Shown here: one piece after another, positions 31,825 through 38,423 of the stretch
How positions within the stretch are numbered: position 1 is the stretch's first letter
Layout: the number at the start of each line of letters is the position of its first letter
From: JAIXRY01 sp031972855
GTDB lineage: Bacteria; Patescibacteriota; Minisyncoccia; Phycocordibacterales; UBA9973
DNA: 64,000 bases
Direction of reading: 5' to 3'
NCBI GenBank assembly: GCA_031972855.1
Contig: DALYDY010000001.1
Span: forward strand, 139,071 to 203,070
Translations under genes and position numbers: made by a program
The notes under the pieces: model-generated
Databases searched by the model: none
The model's input: only the letters and a program-made list of their open reading frames with translations
Told to the model about the DNA's origin: nothing

Positions 31825-33203
31825 AAAATAACATCTACCCAATTATCGGCATGAGTCCAGGCAATAGCTACTTCAAGGATGAAGAGATTAAATATCTTCT
31901 CAAGACCGCAGTAGACCGCTATGGAAAGGTTGCTGTGATGATTGCTGACATCCCTGCAATCTCGACATATGTCGCACTCGGCTATCCTGAAAATCGTGCG
32001 CGGCGCGATAAGGCCCTGCCACAAGGAAATCTTTTGAAAAATAGAACTGAGCGGGCCGTCGTCCAACTCGGATACACAAAGGATCAGGTAAGGATTATTG
32101 ATTGGGAAAATGAAATAGAACCGAATGAAAATTACAAAAAGTCGTATAAGTATATTCGGCATCTTTATGAATCAAACAAGCAATTTGAACATGATGCCGA
32201 TGAGACAACTAAGGGTGTCGTCACTGGTTCAAAGAAAGAAATTAAAGATATAGATGTTGCGGTAAAAACTGCGGTCCACTACTTGCTTTCAGAATTTGCT
32301 TTTCTTGATTTTGCACCCGGATTTTTAGGAGCTGAAAAAATCACCTATATTTATCACAAAAATTGGCCTGTGTATGAAAACTATATTGCAGGAAAGTATG
32401 ACGGGAAATCAAAAGACCATGTCGATTTCCTACTCATGGAAAATCCATGGGAGACGTATCGTTCAGTGTGGGGTGATGAGGATAATGAGAATGGAAGTTA
32501 TACATCCGCCCTTGATCGTGTAGAAAAGACAAAGACGCTCCGTGTAGCTTTCACAAACTATCCACCCGCGTTATTTTATAATCACGAAACCGATACTTTC
32601 TCGGGTATTTTCTATGAGATTATTACTGCAATAGCAGAAAAGCATGGTTGGCAGATTAAGTGGAGCGAAGAGACAGGATATGGTGTTGTAATTGATGGAT
32701 TGGACCATAATCGCTTTGATCTGTTTGGGAGCACTGTTTGGCCGACACCTGAGCGAAAAGAGAAAGCGTCTTTTTCAAAATCTATGTATACAAGCGAGGC
32801 ATATCCATGGACGTTTCCAGGATTTGAGTATGAAAAGCTTAAAGATAGTCCTGATCTAAGGGTTGTGGTGAAAGAAAACGATATCTCTCATTCGATTGCA
32901 ATGGCTGATTTTCCAAAAGCACGACTGGTATTTGTACCGCAGCTTTCGGACCCTCAAGAATTGCTGCAATTTGTAGCTGACGGAAAAGGGGACGTGACGT
33001 TTGCAGAAATTAACCTTGTGGAAATTTTTATAAAAGCGAAACAAAAGAAATTGGTACAGGCAACAAGTAGTCCTATTCGCGTATATGAAAATACTTTTGT
33101 TTTCAAAAAAGACGATCCCTCATTAAAAAATCTTATTGATGAAGAAATCGTAGCCATGGTTGCTAGTGGTAAAATGGAAAAGTTGATAGAAAAATATCTT
33201 TAA
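31821..33203 (+). CDS. tRNA-dependent cyclodipeptide synthase fused to a solute-binding-protein (SBP family 3) domain
   Basis: 460 residues. Residues 1-215 fit cyclodipeptide synthases: GMSPGNSYF with Ser12 in the place of AlbC Ser37, Tyr154-x3-Glu158 in the place of AlbC Tyr178/Glu182, and ITYIYHKNWP near 174. These enzymes take two aminoacyl-tRNAs and make cyclic dipeptides. Residues 237-460 resemble ABC-type polar amino-acid-binding proteins: LRVAFTNYPPALFYN, FSGIFYEIITAIAEKHGW, DLFGSTVWPTPERKEKASFSK. No signal peptide, so the binding domain should be cytoplasmic. A sensor or substrate-channelling role is inference. Translationally coupled to the helicase gene; followed by a PnuC-like gene. 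Confidence 0.8.
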   Translation: MKNNIYPIIGMSPGNSYFKDEEIKYLLKTAVDRYGKVAVMIADIPAISTYVALGYPENRARRDKALPQGNLLKNRTERAVVQLGYTKDQVRIIDWENEIEPNENYKKSYKYIRHLYESNKQFEHDADETTKGVVTGSKKEIKDIDVAVKTAVHYLLSEFAFLDFAPGFLGAEKITYIYHKNWPVYENYIAGKYDGKSKDHVDFLLMENPWETYRSVWGDEDNENGSYTSALDRVEKTKTLRVAFTNYPPALFYNHETDTFSGIFYEIITAIAEKHGWQIKWSEETGYGVVIDGLDHNRFDLFGSTVWPTPERKEKASFSKSMYTSEAYPWTFPGFEYEKLKDSPDLRVVVKENDISHSIAMADFPKARLVFVPQLSDPQELLQFVADGKGDVTFAEINLVEIFIKAKQKKLVQATSSPIRVYENTFVFKKDDPSLKNLIDEEIVAMVASGKMEKLIEKYL

Positions 33204-33217
33204 CACATAATTAATTC

Positions 33218-33745
33218 ATGACACTACTTATTTTCCAAATTCTCTCAAGCGTTTTTGGTTTTGCAAACAAACTCTTGCTGTATCTTGGGAAACGAACGGG
33301 TTGGATTTTGGGATTTCTGGCGGGAGTATTTTTTGTCGTTTATTTTTTCCTAATCGGATTTACTGTATATGCATTCGTACAAATAGGATTTAGTCTTTTG
33401 ATGCTGTATGGATATTTTTCTCATACAGGAATCTCTAAAAATGCAAGAATTTTTGCCACCGTAATTTTATCTTTAATCGCTATTATTATTTGCTTTATAA
33501 CGTTTAACGGCAAACTGACTTTACTTGAAGCAACTTCAGCTTTATTGGCCTCATGGGGCACATACTATCTTGCATCAAAGAATAATATAAAAGGGTGGGG
33601 CATGTACCTTATTGCTCATTTTATCCTTATTTATCTAACCATCATAAAACAACAATATATTTTTGCCTTGTTTCAAGGGTTGTCAGCAGTCGTTTCGATC
33701 TTAGGAATTATTAGATCAGGAGATACTAAAACGAAGGGTTTCTAA
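33218..33745 (+). CDS. PnuC-like small membrane transporter
   Basis: 175 residues, six or seven membrane helices. The C-terminal part (LEATSALLASWGTYYLASKN, WGMYLIAHFILIYL, YIFALFQGLSAVVSILG) resembles the helix pattern of PnuC vitamin transporters, but the match is loose. 14 nt after the CDPS fusion, so it could export the cyclic dipeptide or import a ligand; this is inference. Confidence 0.5.
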   Translation: MTLLIFQILSSVFGFANKLLLYLGKRTGWILGFLAGVFFVVYFFLIGFTVYAFVQIGFSLLMLYGYFSHTGISKNARIFATVILSLIAIIICFITFNGKLTLLEATSALLASWGTYYLASKNNIKGWGMYLIAHFILIYLTIIKQQYIFALFQGLSAVVSILGIIRSGDTKTKGF

Positions 33746-33762
33746 AAGTTTAACTATTAAAA

Positions 33763-33796
33763 AAACCTCATGTTGAATTTATACAACATGAGGTTT
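33763..33796. terminator. Bidirectional terminator after the PnuC-like gene
   Basis: AAACCTCATGTTG-aatttata-CAACATGAGGTTT. Confidence 0.85.
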
Positions 33797-33827
33797 AACT
33801 TTTGATGAAGAGGATTAAACTGTCATC

Positions 33828-34400
33828 TCAGTTCATTTGAGCTTTAATACCGAAAACTTCGCCACCATACGCAAACACCTGTTCATCTAACACCTTGATC
33901 AAGCTGGAAAGTACTTTGTCTTTCTTTTTTGAATGGGCAAAGATGATGTTTTCAACCGAGATGACAATCTCACCTTTTTTGAGCTTATTGACACTTTTTT
34001 CAAAACTGCCATCGCTATAAGGTATAGATTGGGTAATGATAGTATCAGCGGTTGCTTGTTCAATTTTAATTACGCAACTGCCACTCATTCCACTCATCCT
34101 GCCTTCAATGCTGTAACGGGCATTTACTATGCGGTTGCCTACACTATCTCTTTGATATGCATCAGGGTCTTTCCATTCAATGTTGGTTCCAACTGTAGGG
34201 AAGTATTTTTTCGCAGTATCGACCATTAAGGCAAACACTGAATCCAATACTTCATTTTTAACAATTTTTGCTTCCACCTTTGGAACCTCCTTTGCTACGG
34301 GGACCGGAGCGAGAGTGTCATTTCTACTTTCTGGCTCATTAGAGCAAGATGTCATACATAAAGCGATAAACGCAATAGAAAGATTAAGTAACTTTTTCAT
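33828..34400 (-). CDS. Predicted lipoprotein, Bacteroidota-like
   Basis: 190 residues. Signal peptide with lipobox LCMTSC (Cys at residue 19) right after a short hydrophobic stretch, then a Pro/Val/Glu-rich linker and a soluble domain (MVDTAKKYFPTV ... YSIEGRMSGMSGSCVIKIEQ). The signal and Ser-Asn after Cys resemble Bacteroidota lipoproteins. No lipid-modification enzyme is in the window. Base composition is closer to the AT-rich part of the island. Function unknown. Confidence 0.65.
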   Translation of the reverse strand: MKKLLNLSIAFIALCMTSCSNEPESRNDTLAPVPVAKEVPKVEAKIVKNEVLDSVFALMVDTAKKYFPTVGTNIEWKDPDAYQRDSVGNRIVNARYSIEGRMSGMSGSCVIKIEQATADTIITQSIPYSDGSFEKSVNKLKKGEIVISVENIIFAHSKKKDKVLSSLIKVLDEQVFAYGGEVFGIKAQMN

Positions 34401-34510
34401 TTGTTATTTGGTTTTGATTGTTTGAAAAGAACGAATTTCACTGTCAACCCACAACGTTTTGTTATGAACTGAATAATGAAGGGAGCTACTTTATTCACTC
34501 CCTTTGAGGT

Positions 34511-34921
34511 TTAACCTCCATATGAATTTGAAGAAAGTACCGTCAGGTCTTTATCTCCACCACTCAATTCCCAATCTCTATCCATTCTCCAACAGGATAA
34601 TGTTACTTCATCCAAACGATGGATTTGAAGTAACTTGATAGCAGGAAAGTGAATCGCAATGTGAGAAAACCTTGATACTTCTGCAAGCTCTATTGTTACA
34701 CCCAGCGTATCAGCATTCTTTTCGATTTTGGTAATCCCTTTATACCAATCCCATACATAGACAACAGGAATGAAATCAGGGTCACTGGTTTCTACTGTCA
34801 TATCCATATCGAGATTGAGCTGATTGATGTCAGTAGGGTTGATGTTATATTTTCTAACACCCAAATTTCTACCTAATCGTGTAAGTGTTGCTACACCAAG
34901 ATGGTTCAATGAAGTTTTCAT
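34511..34921 (-). CDS. Hypothetical protein, 136 aa
   Basis: Unrecognised. N-terminus basic (MKTSLNHLGVATLTRLGRNLGVRKY), then a beta-rich domain with VVYVWDWYKGITKI. It may be a small secreted or toxin-like beta protein. It is upstream of, and codirectional with, the lipoprotein gene, with a 110-bp gap. Confidence 0.45.
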   Translation of the reverse strand: MKTSLNHLGVATLTRLGRNLGVRKYNINPTDINQLNLDMDMTVETSDPDFIPVVYVWDWYKGITKIEKNADTLGVTIELAEVSRFSHIAIHFPAIKLLQIHRLDEVTLSCWRMDRDWELSGGDKDLTVLSSNSYGG

Positions 34922-35060
34922 TTTTGAAAGAATTTTACCGCAACGTGCGATGCCGAGATGATTTTTTAGCGTTGTGCCATTCTGTGAGTTTGTCCATTCT
35001 CACTATATCTGCCAATTAAGGAAGCAGAGGAACCTATGCCTGTAGTATAGCACATATACA

Positions 35061-35089
35061 TTGACAAGTCAAGCACAATATGCTATGAT
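35061..35089 (+). promoter_or_regulatory. Promoter of the DGR target gene
   Basis: TTGACA 35061-35066, 17-nt spacer, TATGAT 35084-35089. It leaves a leader of about 70 nt, unlike most genes here. Confidence 0.8.
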
Positions 35090-35108
35090 TTAACCAGAAT
35101 ACAGTAAA

Positions 35109-35140
35109 CCTCTCGCCGTCTTCGGTATAACGAGTAGAGG
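35109..35140 (+). promoter_or_regulatory. Leader hairpin in the DGR target mRNA
   Basis: CCTCTCG (35109-35115) pairs with CGAGTAGAGG (35131-35140), one bulge, with an inner CCG-tctt-CGG. It lies between promoter and start codon and may affect translation. Confidence 0.45.
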
Positions 35141-35166
35141 CTTCGTTCATTTAAATCTTAATTGTC

Positions 35167-35805
35167 ATGGCAAAATTTAATGTCACAGGCGACCAACACT
35201 TCGGCACCACAGGACAGGTGCTCGAAATTCAACGCCAAATCCGTCTTAAGGGCGGAAGTCCAATCGATCCCGAGCTCGTTGCTCTTGCACTTCAGGACAT
35301 CATCGAAGGTAAGTTCAACCGCAGTAAGAAAGAGAATGCAATTCTCAAACTACTGTCGAAAGGCGAATCCATCATCATTGATGCATGTGATGGGACCGAA
35401 ACATTGGCAACTGCCAAAGAAACATTCAAATCTGGTATAGATGGAGACTTCAAGAACTGGGGTACCAACAAGCCGGGCGTTTCTACTGAAGACACCGCAG
35501 TACAGGTTCACGAAATGGTGAAGGACGCTACCTTTGCACAAATGTTCGGCTCCCTCGGGACCGATCTGGACAAGCTGTGTCTGACACAAGCCCAGATAAA
35601 GAACTTTTGCAAAAAGCATCCCAACTGGTTACGCAAAGACGGATATGCGACTTTCTTCCTGTTCAAGGTTGAAGATCAATTCTTCGTTGCTTTCGTGTAC
35701 GTGTACTCTGACGGCTTGAACGTCTTCGTGTTCCGGTTCGGGTACGACTTCGTTTGGTTTGCCGAGTGCTCCCTTCGTCTGGTGGTTCCGCAACTGACCG
35801 CTTAG
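35167..35805 (+). CDS. DGR target protein with C-terminal variable C-type-lectin-like region
   Basis: 212 residues. The N-terminal 165 residues are soluble and helical with no signal peptide; no catalytic motif is recognised. The last 43 residues are encoded by the variable repeat (35677-35796) and have the strand pattern of small C-type-lectin-fold DGR targets ending RLVVPQLTA. Diversified positions in this copy are mostly Phe and Tyr, plus Cys, Gly, Leu and Gln, where the template has Asn, Glu, His and Lys. Own promoter and terminator. It probably displays a variable binding surface; the ligand is unknown. Confidence 0.88.
   Translation: MAKFNVTGDQHFGTTGQVLEIQRQIRLKGGSPIDPELVALALQDIIEGKFNRSKKENAILKLLSKGESIIIDACDGTETLATAKETFKSGIDGDFKNWGTNKPGVSTEDTAVQVHEMVKDATFAQMFGSLGTDLDKLCLTQAQIKNFCKKHPNWLRKDGYATFFLFKVEDQFFVAFVYVYSDGLNVFVFRFGYDFVWFAECSLRLVVPQLTA
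35677..35796 (+). repeat. DGR variable repeat (VR)
   Basis: Aligns without gaps to the template repeat at 36118-36237. There are 19 differences in 120 bp and every one is at a template A (15 A to T, 2 A to G, 2 A to C); 12 other template A are unchanged. The invariant CGTCTGGTGGTTCCG near the 3' end is the likely initiation-of-mutagenic-homing segment. Confidence 0.95.
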
Positions 35806-35834
35806 TACCTTGTTCTAATGACGCTTATTTTCTT

Positions 35835-35870
35835 AATCCCTTTGATTCTTCGGAATTGAAGGGATTTTTT
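35835..35870 (+). terminator. Terminator of the DGR target gene
   Basis: AATCCCTTTGATTC-ttcg-GAATTGAAGGGATT followed by a run of T. Confidence 0.85.
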
Positions 35871-35884
35871 TATTTTTGTATAAT
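35856..35884 (+). promoter_or_regulatory. Putative promoter of the template-repeat RNA
   Basis: TTGAAG 35856-35861 (within the terminator stem), 17-nt spacer, TATAAT 35879-35884. It reads toward the template repeat. Confidence 0.6.
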
Positions 35885-35893
35885 GATCGGGCA

Positions 35894-36043
35894 GTGGTGC
35901 AATATGTCGCGGTTACGGCTGCGGGATCACGATTGCTCAAAATCATCATCGAGAATTTTGCCGGCTACGGCTTTCAAAAGAGTGAAGATTTTTTTGAAAT
36001 AAAAAAACTTTTCAGTTGGTGCGGTGTGCTTGCGGACTTCTAG
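35894..36043 (+). CDS. Possible 49-aa ORF upstream of the template repeat (GTG start)
   Basis: GTG 35894 to TAG 36041-36043, 9 nt after TATAAT. Encodes VVQYVAVTAAGSRLLKIIIE then NFAGYGFQKSEDFFEIKKLF, a protein-like composition. A second short ORF overlaps in another frame. It may instead be part of the structured template RNA. Confidence 0.3.
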   Translation: MVQYVAVTAAGSRLLKIIIENFAGYGFQKSEDFFEIKKLFSWCGVLADF

Positions 36044-36117
36044 GTCCCGAATAAAATACAGCACGGTCCCTGATGGAAACATGCTTGGATCGGCGGTGGT
36101 ATAGACGGCACAGCGCA

Positions 36118-36237
36118 CAATTCTTCGTTGCTAACGTGAACGTGAACTCTGACGGCTTGAACGTCAACGTGAACCGGTTCGAGAACGACAACGTTTGGAA
36201 TGCCGAGAACTCCCATCGTCTGGTGGTTCCGAAAATG
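36118..36237 (+). repeat. DGR template repeat (TR)
   Basis: Same strand and orientation as VR. In the target frame it reads Asn-rich (AAC codons at ten positions, for example VNVNSDGLNVNVNRFENDN), the classic TR codon choice that gives broad amino-acid diversity after A mutagenesis. The copy is non-coding here. Confidence 0.95.
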
Positions 36238-36245
36238 ATAGTTTT

Positions 36246-36283
36246 CTCCTCTCTGATTTTATTGTCCGAGAGGAGTTTTCTTT
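36246..36283 (+). terminator. Terminator downstream of the template repeat
   Basis: CTCCTCTC (36246-36253) pairs with GAGAGGAG (36268-36275), then TTTTCTTTT. The avd stop codon on the other strand lies in the loop. Confidence 0.7.
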
Positions 36284-36603
36284 TCAAGCCCCTTTCTCCA
36301 ACCGCCGAGCATTTTGCCTATCTCATCCAACTGTTCGGAGAGTATTGCATATTTGTCGTTCGGCAGGCATTTGTTCTCCCACGCCAACTGCAAAAAGAAT
36401 TTCACCCCGTCGAGCTTTGATATTGAAATGGTGATACGGTTGATCTTCTGATCTCCCGACAGATAGAAGGAAACAAAAATGTTTTCCAACAGTTCTAAAA
36501 AATAGCAGTCTATCTTGCCACCGAGATTGTGGCGGTAGGTCTTGGGAAAATCGGCCAGTAACTTAAACCAGAGTGAGTACGATGCTTTTGCCTTTATGAG
36601 CAC
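36259..36603 (-). CDS. avd: DGR accessory variability determinant (Avd-like four-helix bundle)
   Basis: 114 residues, usual Avd size. YSLWFKLLADFPKTYRHNLGGKIDCYFLELLENIF and ISKLDGVKFFLQLAWENKCLPNDKYAILSEQLDEIGKMLGGWRKGL show the helix pattern and conserved FPK--R--LG block of Avd/S23-like proteins. Avd pentamers bind the RT and template RNA. Here avd is on the strand opposite to TR and RT, an uncommon arrangement; its 3' end overlaps the TR terminator. Confidence 0.85.
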   Translation of the reverse strand: MLIKAKASYSLWFKLLADFPKTYRHNLGGKIDCYFLELLENIFVSFYLSGDQKINRITISISKLDGVKFFLQLAWENKCLPNDKYAILSEQLDEIGKMLGGWRKGLEKKTPLGQ

Positions 36604-36657
36604 TGAAGGTGCTCGGGGGGGGTAGATTAATTGACATAGTAATTTTAATTAATATTT

Positions 36658-37674
36658 ATGAAAAAATTCGGTCGCTCTTACCAGAATATCATAACAGTCG
36701 AAAATTTGCTCCGCGCGTGGCAGGAATTTTTGTCTGGGAAAAAGAACCGCATCGATGTCGCCGCGTTCCAGAATCGGCTCATGAATAATATCTGCGATCT
36801 GCATCAGGAGCTTGCCGACAAGACCTACCGGCATGGTGCGTATCACGCATTCAACATTTCCGATCCGAAGCCGAGGAACATTCACAAGGCTACGGTCCGG
36901 GACCGTCTGTTGCACCACTTACTTCACGCCGAAATGTATCCGCACTTCGATAAGAAATTCATTCACGACTCGTATTCCTGTCGCATCGGCAAAGGTACGC
37001 ACAAAGCGATGGACCGCTTTCAGGATTTTGGCCGTATCGTTTCCAAAAACGACACTCGCGTATGTTGGGTTCTGAAATGCGACATCAGAAAATTCTTTGC
37101 AAACATAGACCACGTGATTTTGAAAGATATCATTGCACGGCACATTGAAGATCGCGACTTGTTGGACTTGCTCGGGCATATCATCGATAGTTTTTCGACA
37201 CAGGGCAGGACGGATGTCGGTCTGCCACTCGGCAATCTCACCAGTCAGCTCTTGGTCAATGTCTACATGAACGAGTTCGATCATTTCATGAAGCGGACGC
37301 TCAAAGTTACCCATTACATTCGCTACGCTGATGACTTTGCCATTCTCTCCGAGGATCGGGACTATCTGGCGGACCTTATTCCACAAATAGCCGAGTTTCT
37401 GGGGGATAGGCTGAAATTGTCCTTGCATCCCGACAAAGTGTTTGTGAAGACGCTTGGCTCGGGCGTTGATTTCTTGGGGTGGGTTCATTTCCCGCACCAT
37501 CGGGTTTTGCGTACGGCCACGAAACGGCGGATGTTTGCCAATCCGGGCATTTACGCGGCCGACGAAGCGGTGGTGAACTCATATCGCGGGTTGGTTTCTC
37601 ATGGCAACGGGTGGAAGTTGGTTCGCACGATCGAGGCGGTTTCGGCGAAGGTGTCGTCGTCCGAAATCGGCTGA
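36658..37674 (+). CDS. DGR reverse transcriptase
   Basis: 338 residues, normal for DGR RTs. Motif A KCDIRKFFANID (Asp142), motif B GLPLGNLTSQ (188-197; the SQ form is DGR-type), motif C YIRYADDFAI (Asp225, Asp226), then GVDFLGWV. No intron maturase, endonuclease or retron-type domain. The enzyme copies the template RNA with errors at A and the cDNA replaces VR. Clearly higher GC than the surroundings. TTGACA lies at 36631-36636 but without a well-placed -10. Confidence 0.97.
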   Translation: MKKFGRSYQNIITVENLLRAWQEFLSGKKNRIDVAAFQNRLMNNICDLHQELADKTYRHGAYHAFNISDPKPRNIHKATVRDRLLHHLLHAEMYPHFDKKFIHDSYSCRIGKGTHKAMDRFQDFGRIVSKNDTRVCWVLKCDIRKFFANIDHVILKDIIARHIEDRDLLDLLGHIIDSFSTQGRTDVGLPLGNLTSQLLVNVYMNEFDHFMKRTLKVTHYIRYADDFAILSEDRDYLADLIPQIAEFLGDRLKLSLHPDKVFVKTLGSGVDFLGWVHFPHHRVLRTATKRRMFANPGIYAADEAVVNSYRGLVSHGNGWKLVRTIEAVSAKVSSSEIG

Positions 37675-37754
37675 ACGTGGCCGTTGAAATTCTGGAGGGT
37701 GACAAACCCTCGGATGCCGTTTGAAGAGCTCACACAGGGCAAAATACGCGCGAA

Positions 37755-37865
37755 TTATGCCAACTGTAATTCTTTCTTCTTGTCGGAAATCAGCCTTAGT
37801 TTCTCTCGTAAAATTTGCATATACCCCTCGTCGAGAAGTATAGTTAGAAGGTCATTCTGACTCTG
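37755..37865 (-). other. Predicted alternative C-terminal tail of the serine recombinase (used in the excised form)
   Basis: Minus-strand frame of 36 codons from the attR C run to TAA 37757-37755 (begins QSQNDLLTILLDEG, ends SDKKKELQLA). With four C at attP, the recombinase frame ...PEKG continues directly into it, giving about 586 residues. Coding status is inferred from frame agreement and helical composition. Confidence 0.5.
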
Positions 37866-37914
37866 CCCCAAAAGAGAAAAAGCCCATAAGGGCTTTTTCT
37901 CTTTTGGGGGATTA
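37866..37914 (+). other. attR and displaced tRNA-His terminator
   Basis: C4 at 37866-37869 ends the element. AAAAGAGAAAAAGCCC-ataa-GGGCTTTTTCTCTTTT (37870-37905) is the tRNA-His terminator now separated from its tRNA, and GGGGGATTA (37906-37914) begins the inverted copy of the tRNA-His acceptor. Confidence 0.7.
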
Positions 37915-37951
37915 AGCAAGTGAACTACTTCACTTGCGTCTGGGAATCGAA
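37906..37951 (-). repeat. Inverted copy of the tRNA-His 3' end with a 25-nt hairpin insert
   Basis: GGGGGATTA (37906-37914) and CTGGGAATCGAA (37940-37951) match the complement of the tRNA-His acceptor and T-arm. Between them 25 nt form GCAAGTGAA-ctac-TTCACTTGC. Read on the minus strand the insert is ACGC, arm, GTAG, arm, GCT, the same plan as the insert in the tRNA-Arg copy at 14146-14170. Confidence 0.7.
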
Positions 37952-38050
37952 AAGCTTTTGCTTATTTATGAAAATCTTTGATTTGAATAAATGCAAAAGG
38001 TGTACTGCTCCTGTAAGGAGAGATTCCTATTAATCTAAAAATTATTTATA

Positions 38051-38079
38051 TTGACTTATAAAAAAATAAATAGTATATT
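38051..38079 (+). promoter_or_regulatory. Promoter of the 38100 gene
   Basis: TTGACT 38051-38056, 17-nt spacer, TATATT 38074-38079. Confidence 0.65.
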
Positions 38080-38099
38080 ACGATAAATAATTTTAATTT

Positions 38100-38363
38100 A
38101 TGAATAAAATAGAATCAATATCTTCTTTTGCAGAAGGTCAAAAAGTCACAGTAAATCGTTTGGAAAAAGATAGTTATACTGATGAAGGTGAAATAATATC
38201 AGTTTCAGGCGAAAGGCTTAAGGTAAAAATTACCAAGTCAGATAAGGCAGAAATTGAAGGTAAAATCATCGAGCTTGGTTACAGAAATGGAATTTGGAAC
38301 TATATCAACGAAGGTGGAACCTATAGTAGTCGCGATGAAGGCTATAATATAGTCAAAATCTAA
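38100..38363 (+). CDS. Hypothetical protein, 87 aa
   Basis: Not recognised. Beta-rich, charged (QKVTVNRLEKDSYTDEGEII, RLKVKITKSDKAEIEGKIIE), with a KOW- or PRC-like alternating pattern. No membrane segment. First backbone gene to the right of the island. Confidence 0.5.
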   Translation: MNKIESISSFAEGQKVTVNRLEKDSYTDEGEIISVSGERLKVKITKSDKAEIEGKIIELGYRNGIWNYINEGGTYSSRDEGYNIVKI

Positions 38364-38423
38364 AAAAAGTATTATTTAAAATATAATGCTTTTTATTTTG
38401 TTTTTGTTGTTATAATAAAACAC

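Larger units (their letters stand above)
35891..36285 (+). ncRNA. Putative DGR template RNA
   Basis: Inferred transcript from the TATAAT at 35879-35884 to the hairpin/T-run at 36246-36283. It would contain about 225 nt of unique sequence, then the template repeat. DGR template RNAs carry structured flanks needed for priming; start and end are predicted only. Confidence 0.5.
24667..37869. mobile_element. Integrative element (about 13.2 kb) inserted at the 3' end of tRNA-His, carrying a serine recombinase and a DGR
   Basis: Left edge: tRNA end TAATCCCCC then TTTTCAGG. Right edge: GACTCTGCCCC then AAAAGAGAAAAAGCCC, a terminator half. Joining the tRNA to the right flank gives TAATCCCCCAAAAGAG...CTCTTTTGGGGGATTA, a perfect 25-bp inverted repeat with an ATAA loop, i.e. 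an intact tRNA terminator. GC content rises sharply in the recombinase and RT genes. Contents: recombinase, replication/regulatory genes, ATPase, Pif1 helicase, CDPS fusion, DGR. No transfer or capsid genes are seen, so it is a mobilisable or satellite-like island, type not settled. Confidence 0.75.

Noticed and set aside
36073..36420. Plus-strand 115-aa frame through the template repeat
   Set aside because: It reads the TR in the target frame but runs through a terminator; the start and upstream part are not protein-like. TR is non-coding.
36615..36622. G8 run as a phase-variation tract
   Set aside because: It is intergenic, 35 bp before the RT start, and is not placed between promoter boxes.
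36919..37500. Minus-strand 193-aa frame
   Set aside because: Antisense to the RT gene; no recognisable protein features.
36658..37674. RT as group II intron or retron
   Set aside because: No intron domains, no msr/msd-like repeat; motif B and the VR/TR pair fit a DGR.
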